Shown: in pieces, positions 1-11,400 of the stretch
Layout of the letters: each line of letters opens with the position of its first letter
Numbering within the stretch: the stretch's first letter is position 1
Assembly (NCBI GenBank): GCA_003339415.1
Contig: PDHQ01000221.1
Location: 1-58,437 of the forward strand
Length of the DNA: 58,437 nt
From: Ophiocordyceps camponoti-saundersi (nom. inval.)
Taxonomy: Eukaryota; Ascomycota; Sordariomycetes; Hypocreales; Ophiocordycipitaceae
Direction: 5' to 3'
Made by a program: the position numbers and the translations under genes
The notes under the pieces: generated by a model
The model's database searches: none
What the model was told of the DNA's origin: nothing
What the model saw: the letters and a program-made list of their open reading frames with translations, nothing else

Positions 1-152
1 TGATTTTTTTAAAAAAATCACTTATAATATGATTTTTTTTACGTGATTTAAATCACGGATAAAAAAAATCACTTATAAGTGATTTAAATCACGGAAAAAA
101 AAAATCACGAAAAATCACTTATATAATCACTCATAAGTGATTTTTTTCTAAC
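1..152 (-). repeat. Repeat family A, copy 1 (one terminus only)
   Basis: This is a dense array of GTGATTT and AAATCAC motifs forming overlapping palindromes, ending at a TTAGAAAAAAATCAC-type terminus read on the minus strand. The reverse complement aligns with the starts of the repeats at about 7,318 and 15,828, so it is the end of an element whose body lies left of the window. Unlike the other two copies, the motifs here still carry their CA/TG bases, so this end is the least mutated. The family may be a DNA transposon with subterminal binding-site arrays. I see no transposase and cannot name the superfamily. Confidence 0.7.
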
Positions 153-1911
153 CCTGAATTCGTAATATAGTAAGTTATTATTAAGCGGCCTAATATTAAG
201 CTTCTTCCCCTTCTTATTATAATATATATAATAGCTATTAATAGCTTTACTATATAATATAATATTAAAAAGATATATAGTTATATAATAAAATAAAATT
301 AAAATAAAGATATAAATATAATCTCTCTAAAAATAATAAAAAGAAAAAATTATAATAATAATAATATATGCTTAAAGTTACTTATACCTTACTTTAAACT
401 AATAATAAATAATTACTATTATTATAATTACGCGCGTGCTCTTATAACTAATAACGCGTTTTACTTATATATAACTTTTTTCTTTTTACTTTATTATAAT
501 ATATCTATAATAACTTATAATTATCCGATTTTTAATATTTTATTCTTTAAAATAAAAAGATAGTTATAATAAAGTTATAAAATAATTATATATAAAAGAT
601 AATTATAAGGTTACGTAAATATTATAAAGCTATTATAACTTAATATTAAAATTATTTAGAAAATATATAATATATTTCTAGTTACGATAAGATAGTTAAA
701 TATAAAAGATAAGTCCTTAAACTACGCTAAGGCCTTAGATAAGACCCTAGAAGCTATAGTTTATATCGCGAAAAGTTTACCCTTAAGTCGTAATCTCTTT
801 ATATATAGTTTATAATAATTTCTAGTATTATAATTCGGTAAGAATTAGCTTTATCCTTAATATAACTCTTAAAATAAATCTCTATAATCTATACTTATAT
901 ACTTTTCTTTATCTTTTCTAACCTAATTATCGCTATCTCTCTTCCTTAGTATACCTTATATAGGATTCCCTTATACTTTATATTATAAAGCTTAAGTTTT
1001 CTTTAATTAGAGTAGTATTAGCTAAGAAAATAAATTTTTAATAAAGTAAGCTTAAAAGAGAAAATAAAATCTATTAATAACTTTATAAATAATAGAAAAT
1101 AAATACTTATAAGTAATATATAGCTTTTAAAAAGCTTAATAAAAAAGCTTTTTTATTTAAAATCTTATACCTTATAAGATTATTAATATATATAAAATTA
1201 ATATTAATAAAAAATATATTATTAGCTAGAAAAACTTATATAATAATAAGTAAAAAAAACTAGCTATAAGAGAAGACTAATAAGCTTTAATCTTTTTTTT
1301 TAAAGCTTTATCTTCCTCTTATTTAATTTCCTAAAAATTAGTAAGTATTAAATTCTAGTTTTTAAGTAAAATTAACTATTATATAGTTTTAAGCTTTAAA
1401 TTATTCCTTAATAATATAATAATATTACTAGAAATAGAAAATATAGCTTTGATTAAGGCTAATATAGCTAGAATAGCTAAAATTTATATACTAAAATTAT
1501 TAAAGTAAGGAAGCGGAAAGTGTTATTTTTCTATTAGAATAATAAATTACTTTAAGAAATAATTAGTAAATAAATAGTAATTAAAAATAAAAAATAAAAA
1601 AATTATAACTATACCTTAGAAGGTAAATAAGCTTTTAAAAAGTATTATTTTAATTTTTCTTAGTTTTTATTTTTTTAAACTTTAAACTAAAGTTAAACTC
1701 TTCTAATATAGATATTTTAAGACTTCCTAAGTCTATTTCTTTTTTTCTATAATTTTAATACTTATAATAATTAGTAAAGATTAACTTAAAGAAAAAATTA
1801 GGAAAAAGTAATAGAAAAGTAAGGAAAAAAGATATAAGATTCCTTACTACCTTAGCTATATTAGGTTTTTTTTAATAATTTTAGCTATTTATTATTTATT
1901 TTAAATTAATT
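153..1911. other. Unassigned RIP-degraded AT-rich DNA
   Basis: There is no intact gene here. A plus-strand frame from about 1,000 to 1,900 reads for long stretches with stops mainly at TAA/TAG, so a degraded transposon frame is likely. I recognise no domain in it. The same sequence seems to resume at 3,146, because the LINE fragment at 1,912-3,136 is flanked by a short target-site duplication. Confidence 0.4.
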
Positions 1912-3136
1912 CGAAATTTAGCGGCGCGGCGGATACGGCGGAGCTCCTTAGTTAACTGCTTAAAAAAGTTAATTGCCTACGTATAGAAGATACGCTGCTC
2001 CCGTATCTAAGCTAATATAGCAGCGATAAGTCGGTCAGCGCCGGTTAGACCCTTAGTTACCTTAATAATAAGGTTCTCCCCGATAGCGGGAGGCTATAAG
2101 CCTTAAAGCGGTACGCGGCTAGCGGCCGCCTATACGACTCAATTAGCGCGAGTGCTATTATAACGCGCGATAGCGCGTATCTCTTTTACGCGCTAAATTA
2201 TATTTTTCTATTATACTTATTAGTATAGGATTTACCGCGGACCTAATATAACCCTAATATTACTTACTATTTAAGCGTTATAATCGAAGCTTAGCTAGCG
2301 GGTAACTTTAATTATAGCGCGAATAGCTTCGGCTATAATAAGATTATTAATTAGCTAATACCTAATATAATTATTTACGTATTTAACGTAAGCTACGCTT
2401 AGATAGTTTGCCCTAGTTATTAGTAAATATAGATATACGCCGGGGCTAAGTACTTATTTCTTTATACCTAATAAAGGTCCCTAAAGCTAATAAGCGTATT
2501 AATATACCCCGCGTAAGATACTACTTAAAGAAAGTTAAGTTTAGCGGGTATTTTACTTTAGTATAAGTTAGCTATAAACTAATTATACGCGCTAAGGATT
2601 ACTTATATAGTTAAAATTATTAAAAAAAATAACGAGATAATAATAGCTCGCTTATATTAGTAAGAGTAACCCCCCCTTTTTATATACTTCTAAGCCTTAA
2701 GTTATTAATTTATAAAAACTAATTTCTTAATTAGGAAAGCTTCCTAATTAGGAAAGCTTAAAAAAAAAATATATACTTAAGTATATATTATATATAAAGA
2801 AAATATATAGCTATATACTTAAAAGTTAAGTAATATATACTTAAAGGCCGAGGAGGTATATATTAGTATATATAAGTAATATTTACCGCCGCTATTATTA
2901 TCTTTTCCTTATCTTATCTATCTTTTCTTATCTTTCCTTACGTTATATAATATTACCGTAACCGATAGTTACTTTCTTTATACGCGTAGAGCGCTTAGCC
3001 CGGCCCCGAGCCGGACGCGGTCTTACTATATAGCGGGGGGTTTTACCTCTTTTAGGAGGGTTTTTCCTACTCGACTTACTACTAAGGTTCTAGTAGCTAC
3101 CTTTATAGCTTTTAGAGTACTATAGTAATAATAATA
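1912..3136 (+). mobile_element. 5'-truncated LINE, 3' end fragment
   Basis: This is collinear with the last 1.2 kb of the LINE at 40,011-46,736 (compare about 45,510-46,730), including the AGGAGGGTTTTTCCTACTCG segment near the 3' end and an A-rich (TAA)n tail. AAATTAATT occurs at 1,903-1,911 and again at 3,137-3,145, which fits a target-site duplication. Truncation at the 5' end with a conserved 3' end is the usual product of target-primed reverse transcription. This copy keeps more GC bases than the other copy over parts of its length. Confidence 0.75.
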
Positions 3137-3145
3137 AAATTAATT

Positions 3146-3369
3146 TAAAAAGAAAATAAAGATACTTTTACTATTTATTAAAATATATTCCGCGTAGCTA
3201 CTATAAGGTAAAGTACTCTTTAAAGCTTTAGTAATTTAAAAAGAGATATAAGGTAAGTAGAAAAAGTAAATAAAAATATTTTATAATAAACTCGCTTAAA
3301 AGCTTTTATAATAAATATTTATTTTATTTTATTTACTAACTAAAGCTTATTTATAATATAAAACTATAA
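3146..3369. other. Unassigned AT-rich DNA
   Basis: This probably continues the sequence interrupted at 1,911. It is AT-rich with frequent stops in all frames, and I recognise no feature. Confidence 0.3.
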
Positions 3370-3628
3370 TATTAAGTAAAGTATATATATATTTATATAT
3401 TATATTACGCTAAAGACTTATAAGGTTACTAGGTATATAGAAGGTAAAAAAAGGGGAAAAACCGGGCTAAGCTTTAGGGAAAAACCCCTTACTAAGTAAT
3501 TAGTAGCTAGTAAGGTAAAAATAATAAGTAAGGAGAGGGTACTATAGTAAGCTTTATACTAGTCTACTAAGTTATAATAGCAAGTCTAGGGTAGATTAAG
3601 CCGGGGTTTAGGGGTTACTAAAGTAAGG
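3370..3628 (+). repeat. Repeat G, copy 1
   Basis: This aligns with the reverse complement of about 53,690-53,970, sharing blocks such as GGTAAAAATAATAAGTAAGG and a CCCCTTACTAAGTAA-like segment. A shorter relative lies at about 54,395-54,450. It directly precedes the LINE front at 3,629 and could be that LINE's 5' untranslated region, which the truncated copy at 40,011 would lack. It could equally be an independent repeat. Confidence 0.55.
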
Positions 3629-6600
3629 GCGGTTAACCTTTTATAAAAACAGGACAGGACCTATTACTTTATATTTCGCTCTCTATAATACGCTTCTTAT
3701 TAAGAAAGATAATAATAATACTTATAGCGGCTAAGGCCGGGGACTAAGGAGCGGGCGACGCTTTTATAATTATAAATAAGGGGGGCCGAGAACTAAGTTA
3801 GTCTTTATAATACCCCTAGTTTAGCTAAGAATAATATAATAGTAATATTAAGAATAAGGAGATAAAATAAGTATAAAGCCTTAGCGATAATAATATAAAA
3901 AATATATATAGTAAGCTTACCGTAGTAATATTAGCTATAGTGTTTTTTAAAATATAAAATATTATAATAGCTTTTAAGGCTAAACTTTATAGAAATATAT
4001 AGCTACCTTAGCTTAAACTAAGACTTAATTTTTACTTAAAATTATTAAATTAATTAAAAAAATAACTATTAAAGCTATATAAATAGCCTTTTATAAACTA
4101 TTAGCCTTAATATTAATTAAACTCGTTTTATATAAGCTTTTATAGCTATTAATAAATTTATAATAATTAAACTTATTTAAAGCTACTTTAATAAAAAAAA
4201 TTACTATATTTATAAGAAATACTATAATTAATATAAACATATTATAATTAATTTTATAAGAGATTATATAAGCTATAAATATAGCTTTTAAATATAATAT
4301 TATATTAGTAATATAATAGCTCCTTAAAAGGGATATTATAATTATATTTTACTTAAAATATAAAAAGTAAGTAGCTTTAATTAAGTAAATCCTTATTATT
4401 TTTAAAAAGGCAGCAGTTTATAGCTAAAAAACTTACTTTATTATAGTAAAAAGAGTATATATAAAGGCTGCTTATAATAACTAAAATATCCTTTTTTAAT
4501 AAATTAAAAAAGTTAATAAAGTTAAAATTTCCTAAATTTAAGCTTTTTAGCCTTATAATAAAGAAGCTATATATATATACCTTATACTAGGAGTTATAAA
4601 TATTATAAATACTAATAAACTTATATAAAATAAACTTAAATCTCTTATATTAAAGTTTATAATAATATAATATAGCCCTAATAATATTATTAATATTACT
4701 AATATAAATATATAGTAAAATATTATTAAGAGTAATTACGCTATAGCTTTTATATAGCTATAATATATTTAGAAAAGGAGGGCATATACCTAGCCTTAGC
4801 TAAAAGTAAAACTAAAAGCTATATTTTTTATAAAAAATATTACGCTTTATAGTCCTAAAACTATTTTATTAAAAAATATATTAAGATTAAGTATATAATA
4901 ACTACACTTATTAACTATATAAGTTTTAAAATTACTTATAGCTAACTTAGTCTTAATCTAATAATAGCTTTATAAAAGTTTAGTTTTAAAAATAATCTCT
5001 TATACCCTTATTATAATTATAAGCTATAATTTAATTTAATATAAATAAAACTATAAATTCCGCGCTTATAGTAACGCGGATATAAACCTTTTATTCTTAT
5101 ATTATAAGCGGACTCCGCTCCCTTTATTACTTTATAGTAATAGCTAGCCGCGCTTAGAGTAACTCTAAGGGAGAGGGCGACGCTATATAAGTTAATCGTA
5201 ACCGCGAAAATTTTTTACTAAAAATATAGCTTTACTCCGAATTATAATAATCTTAAACCTAAAAGTTTACTATACTTATTACTTTATTAAAAGCTAAAGT
5301 AAATATTAATAAGATTATTTTAAAAAATATTTTTATTTTTATATAGGTAATTATTAAATAAGTAATAGAGTTTAAAAAGGTTTAGGGAGGTGCCCCCCTT
5401 ACTCTAACTCTATTAGTTAATAATATTTTCTTAGCTATTATAGCCCCGGCTTCCTTTTTTTATAGCTTTAAGGAGAGCGGAATTTCTCTAATATAAGCTA
5501 TAATTATAATTAAAGCGTTAGAGAAAACTATTAAAAAATAAGTTTTTAAATAATATAAATAATAGCTTATAATTTATTTTAACTTAATAGCTACTCCGCT
5601 TTAAGTTTAAGGCCTTAAAGTAATTATAATAAGTATTAAATAGAGATTTTATAGGTAAGACTAAGCTTTTATAATAAAGAAATTACTTAGTAGCGATATT
5701 ATAATAATATTTTAAGATATTATTTATAAGCTTTAGTTTAATTTAAAATAGCTTTATATTATTTTCGGAGAAAAAGTATATTTAATTAGTAGAAATTATA
5801 CTTTTATTATAAAAGGGGTATTAGCGTAAGCTTTATAACAAAATAATAAGGAAACTTTTTAAAAGAAAATTAAGTTATTAAATAAAATTTTAGTAATATA
5901 ATTATATATAGAAAAATATTATTTTAAAACTTAGCGGAGTTTTTTAATAATTACTATTAATAATATAGCGGATATAAACTAAATTTATAATAAAAGTATA
6001 ATAATATAAGTAAAGATTTTTAACGCTAAACTATATATATTAAAAATCTAACTTTAATAATATTTTAAATATTACTAACTTAAATATATTACTAAATATT
6101 ATATAATAAAGCTATAATATAATAAATATTTTATTACTTTATATATAAAAAGTAAGTCCGCCTATCTTATAATTTATAAGGAAAGATTATATTATTATTT
6201 TTTTTATTAAAAATCTTACCTTAAGTAAAGTTAACTTTACTTTAAAATAAAAGTAATATAGGATTAGGCGAAGGATATATATATTACTTAATTTTAAAAG
6301 TTTATAAATTAGAGCTCTATATATACCGCCCCTCCTTCCCTTTTAGCGCTAACTAGAAACTAATAATAGCTAAAGCGGAAACGCTAAAAAGCGAATATAA
6401 TAATATCCCCTCCTTTAACCTTAACTTTATATTTATTTATAGCTTTATTATAATAATTTAGCTATTTTTTAGGACTAGCTATTATAAAGTTTATTATAAG
6501 ATAGTAAAACTTTTATATATACCTAAGCTATATTAATAAAGCTTTAATAAATTAGATTATTAAGGCCGCTTTAATTAAATATAGGGATTTAGTTTATAGC

Positions 6601-7317
6601 GATAATAATAGCTAAAAAAATAAGTAAGCTATATAAACTTTATATTAAACTTAGTTTATATATATTTTTACTACTATAAAGTTTACTTTATAGGAAATAT
6701 CGGCTTTTAAATTATTAGTTAATACGTAACTTATTAAATATATAAAATACTAGGTACGGATAGGGTTTAACTTAAAGCTAAAGTAACGCTTAAGGGGAGG
6801 GTTTTATTTTAAGTTTTTTAGTTTTTCCCCTTTTTAGAATATATATAGGATAGTTTTAAGCTATATAAGGTATATTAGCGTATAAATTATTATTATTATA
6901 ATATAAATAAAAACTTTAGCTAAGCACTTAAAAGAGGCTATAGTAAAAATAGCGTTATTCTTAATACTTAAAAAGGATAAGAAGTTAGTAAGAGATAAGG
7001 GGCCTCCTTATTTACTTTAATATAATTATAAACTTTTACCTTATCCGCTTTTAATAAAAATTAAGATCCTTTTTTAAAATATTTAAAAGCGTAACTATTT
7101 TATATATATAGCGCTTTATAGCTAAGTTAGCTATAATTATATTTATATATAAAAACTATAACGCGACTAATTTAATTACTTACTACTTTTAGGTATTTTA
7201 TTATATAAACTTATAAATTCTAATAGCTAAGTAATTCTTTATATTTATAAATAATTAAACCTTTTCTTTTAAACCCCTCTTACCGCCCTTAATATAATAT
7301 TAATCTTCTTTTATAAA
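3629..7317 (+). mobile_element. LINE front half (copy 1), split by element F
   Basis: The segment from TTAACCTTTT onward aligns with 40,011-41,440. After the F insertion (5,052-6,899), alignment resumes at about 6,990-7,310 against 41,600-41,900. It therefore holds the degraded ORF1 region and the start of ORF2 of a non-LTR retrotransposon. Stops are mainly TAA/TAG at former Gln/Trp positions. It ends where repeat A copy 2 begins, and I do not find the rest of this LINE on the far side, so it is truncated or rearranged. No domain is intact. Confidence 0.65.
5052..6899 (+). mobile_element. Element F, copy 1 (ORF1-type non-LTR element)
   Basis: This is a 1.85-kb insertion flanked by near-identical 14-15 bp direct repeats (AATATAAATAAAAC at 5,038-5,051; a one-base variant at 6,900-6,914). 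It ends in an (ATT)n tract, as expected for target-primed insertion. The plus-strand frame at about 6,050-6,300 resembles the paired zinc-knuckle region of LINE ORF1/gag proteins followed by a Pro/Ser-rich stretch, with the Cys and His codons mostly changed to Tyr by C-to-T. I see no reverse transcriptase, so it is probably a non-autonomous or internally deleted LINE. Other copies lie at 16,093-17,787, about 50,410-50,520 and about 54,140-54,340. Confidence 0.65.
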
Positions 7318-8400
7318 GTTAGAGAAAAATCACTTATAATTAATTCTATAAGTGATTTTTAGTAATTTTTTTCTAGTAATTTAAATTACTCGTGAGTGAT
7401 TTTTTTACCTTAGTAATTTAAATTGCTAAAAAATTATATTATAATTAATTTTTTTAAAAGAATTCTTTATAATTTCTTATAGTTTTTTTTAAGATAGAAA
7501 TATAATTATCTTCTAGTTAAAAATAGTATTTAAACTTGATAAAAGATAATAAAAATAAGAGTTATTAATATTAAAAAAGAAATAAAGCTTATATTAAATA
7601 AGAAAGAGGGTAAAAGTTAAATATATATATATATAGATATAAAAATAATATATATAATATTTCTAGTTTTATAATATAAGGTTTTTCTTTAATTTTTTTT
7701 TATATTTTTATTTTTATTTTTATAAAATTTATTTAAAAGATATAAAAATCCTAGTAATTTTCTCTTATATAAATTTAAAATTAAATAAAAGGCTATAAAA
7801 GAGCTATTTAAAAAAAGATTTAAACTTAAAAAATACTTTATCTTAATAGCTATTTTATAAGATTCTTTACTTTTTTTAATAATTTTTTTAGTATTTTTAT
7901 AAAATACTTAAAACCCCTACCCTTTGCTAAGTTTTAAAAAAACTAATAATTAGATTATATAAGAAAAAAAGAAAGAAAAATGTTAAAAATATCTATAAGC
8001 TACTTTATATATAAAAGAAGATAATATAAGAAGCCTTATTTTATAGCTATCTTAATAAGCTATAAATTAAATAAAATATACTTTTTTCACTTTTTAAGAA
8101 AACGAGTTTCTTTTCTTTATATAAAACTTTAGTAAAGCTTTATATAAAAAGTAAGAATTTTGTTATCTTGCTAGTTAGAAAGCTTATATAAGAGAAAAAA
8201 ATAAAAATAAAATACTTTTATATTTATTATATTTTAAAATTTAAAAAGCTAATTTATTTTTTTTAATATTATTATTTATATTTAAAAATAGTATACTTTT
8301 ATAAAAAAGCTATAACTTAGTATAGTTATATAAATTTTATAAAAATCTTTATTTTAAAAATATTTTAAAGTTAAAAATTTTTTATTCTCTTTATAATAGC
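7318..8400 (+). mobile_element. Repeat family A, copy 2
   Basis: This starts with GTTAGAGAAAAATCACTT followed by about 120 bp of GTGATTT/AAATCAC-like palindromes, partly converted to GTAATTT/AAATTAC. Its body, to about 8,390, is collinear with the three separated pieces of copy 3 (15,828-16,092; 17,788-18,338; 26,711 onward). This alignment shows that the F and Ty3/gypsy insertions in copy 3 are clean. I recognise no coding frame. The right end is uncertain; the alignment fades near 8,400. Confidence 0.65.
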
Positions 8401-11400
8401 GTAAAGAATAGAGAATGTTAAGGATATTATTTTAGCGCGCGAAGGGTATAAATTACTAAAAACTATCTACTTTTAGCTAAATAATTATTACGATTTAAGT
8501 TTATAAATTAATAAAGCTATTATTATCCGCTATAATAATAATATTATAATATTACTTTATATTATAATTACTATAATTATAATATTATAATATTATATTT
8601 ATTTATAATATATAAACTAAGAATAAAAAATAATATATAATTAGCACTAAGAAAATAAATATTATAAAAAATATTAAAAAGTATTTTAATTTATAAAGCT
8701 TTTACTTAAGCTTAGTAAATATAAATATTATTATATATTAATAATTAAATAACTTAGAGATTTATTACTTACTAATAATTAAATAAATATAAAAACTATT
8801 ATATATTAATAGTTAAACAGTTATAACGCGTGCTTATAAAGCTATATAAAGCGCGTTATTAATATATTTCTTTATTATAGTTTATACTAATATTTTATAA
8901 AAAGCTAAAAAGCGCCTTAGTTTATTATTATATTAATAAAAGGGTTAGCGTTAATAAGTTTAATAATTATATATAAGGGAATCAGGCTACGCCCGAATAG
9001 CTAAGTTATATAAGGGTGCTTAGTTAAGTTTACGCGTATAATAGGCGCGGGGTATATATAAGCGTATACGATTAGTTAGCGCCGCGCGCGGGCCGCGCGT
9101 AAGCTATATATAGACTATAACCTTAAGTATATATATAGTATATACCTTAGAACCTCCTAAGTTAATTTATATTAATAACGTTAGCTTTATATAAGAGTAT
9201 TAAAATATTAGACCTTAATAGTAAATAAATTTAATTATAAATAACGCTAAGACTTAATAAGCTATTATTACTTAGCTTTTAAAATAATAAGCTATAATTA
9301 TAGAATTATAAACCTTATAAATTAGTAATATAAGTTTATATAGCTATTTAAATAATAGTAGTTATATTCTTATTATAAGCTATTACTAATTAAGTTTTTA
9401 TTTAATAGCGATAAGAATCTTTTTCTAATATAGCGCTTTTTTATATCTTATAAGCTATAAGCGGACTAAGCTTTAATTAGTAATACTTATAACTAATAAG
9501 TATTCTTATATTAATATTTTTCTTTTATAATTTAAGCTAAAGTAACCTTATTTTTTAAAGTAAGGCGGCGAGTATAAATATAACCTTAATTACTTCTTAA
9601 GTTACTTTAATAATATATTTACTAACTTATATTAGCGCTAAATTATTATAATAAAACTAAAGTACCTTATATAAGATATTTCTAAGTTTTTCTTTAATTT
9701 CTTTATTTATTTTAAAGCTAAGCTTATTTTAATAAATAATATTAAGTAAGCTAATAAAATTAAAATTATACGCTTTTATTATATTTTTACCTTAGCTTTT
9801 TACTAATATTATATAAAGTATAATATCCTTTTAACTAAGTATATTATTATTATTATATAAATCTACGCTATTATTATAAATATTAAGTTATTCCGCCTTA
9901 AAAATAAAAGCTAAATACTTTCACTTTATATTCCTAAGCTATTTTTAAATATTTTATTAACTAATATATACTAAACTAGCACTTAGCTATATTTTAATAA
10001 GCGCGGCGGTCCTTTTCTTATAGCTAATCTAGCCGCGGCGGTAAAAACTATTACTAAGCGGCTTAAGTTAGTAATAACGAAATCGTAAAATAACGCGTTA
10101 ATAGCTATTACTTTTATTATAATAATATAAGCTATTTCTCGCGTAAGTATAAACTTAACTTTTTACCTCTAATATTTTTAGTTTATTTTACTAATATTAT
10201 AAAAAAGGAGGAGGACCTTACTTTAAACTAAAAAAATAAGTCCCTCTTATAATAAGTCTTTTATAAAAAGAGGACTCGCATAGTATTATAGCTTATAAAA
10301 TATTAAATAATTATTTTACGAATATTAGTTAGAATATAAACTTACCTCCTCTCCTCTTACTTATATTTATAAATTCTATATTTTTTATTATTATATAAGC
10401 GGATAATAGTTATAATTATTATATTATTATAAGCGAATCTTTTATTTAGCGCTATTAGCTTAAGTAAATTCCCCTCTTTTATTTATAAGTAATTTATATT
10501 ATAATATAAATACGCTATTAGTAATATATACGCTTTAAGCTATATTTATCTATCTATTACTTTATTCGCTTTATAGCTAATATTAATAATTAGTAATTGC
10601 TTATTATAGCGTATTTAATCTTAAGCCTTATTTAGAATTTAATTCTTAGCTTTCCTTAAATAGCGCGTAATAATATTTTAATACGCTTTAATAAGTAGGA
10701 ATTTATAATATATTTTACTAATAACTTAATTATCCTTTATTTCGAATCTTAATAAGTTAATTCTTTTATTATAGTTATCCTTAGCTTTATCTTTATAGCT
10801 TTTATTTAATATAAGTTTTAATAGCAGATAAGCTATTAATTCCTTATTACTAATTTATAGAATATTTCTTATATCTTATATATTATTATATTCTCCTTAA
10901 CTAAGACCTTTTTATTACCTCTTAAGGCGTTAAATTTTGCCGACTTTTTTAATAAAAAGAAGGCGAGTATTTTACCCCCTTACTATAATAATTATAATTA
11001 TTATATTTAGCTTCGCTAATAGCCTAATAGCTTTTTACCTCCTTTAACTTAAAGGCCGCTTTATAATATATTTTATAAATATTTTCTTAAAGTTTATAAA
11101 TAGATTACTAACTTAGTAAATAAAAGGTAAATCCGCGCTAGCTTTTTATCCGCCGCCGTCTTTATTTTACTTACTAAAAAGCTTAGTAGCGGGTAGCGTT
11201 TTTATATTAACTATCGCGTTTTAAATAAAGTAATAGAGTAAGACCGGTACCCTCTTCCCCTTATTAAGAAAATACTTTATAGCCTCTTTAGCGCTTATTA
11301 ATTTATAAAGCTTAATATTCGCGCTACTTTTTATAAGCTATATATTATAAAAGGCGATAAATACCTAATTACTTTTTATATATAGTTTAGCTTTTTTAAG

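Noticed and set aside
1..152. CRISPR-like array of short repeats
   Set aside because: The repeats overlap as palindromes without spacers of constant length. The context is a eukaryotic transposon end, repeated at two other loci.
7020..7317. Independent small gene between element F and repeat A
   Set aside because: It aligns with the LINE at about 41,600-41,900 and is just the LINE resuming after the F insertion.
9160..10800. Possible gypsy gag on the plus strand
   Set aside because: A few plus-strand stretches looked helical and gag-like, but no zinc knuckle or downstream pol follows. The matching repeat at 48.6-49.2 kb is in the opposite orientation, so the strand is unresolved.
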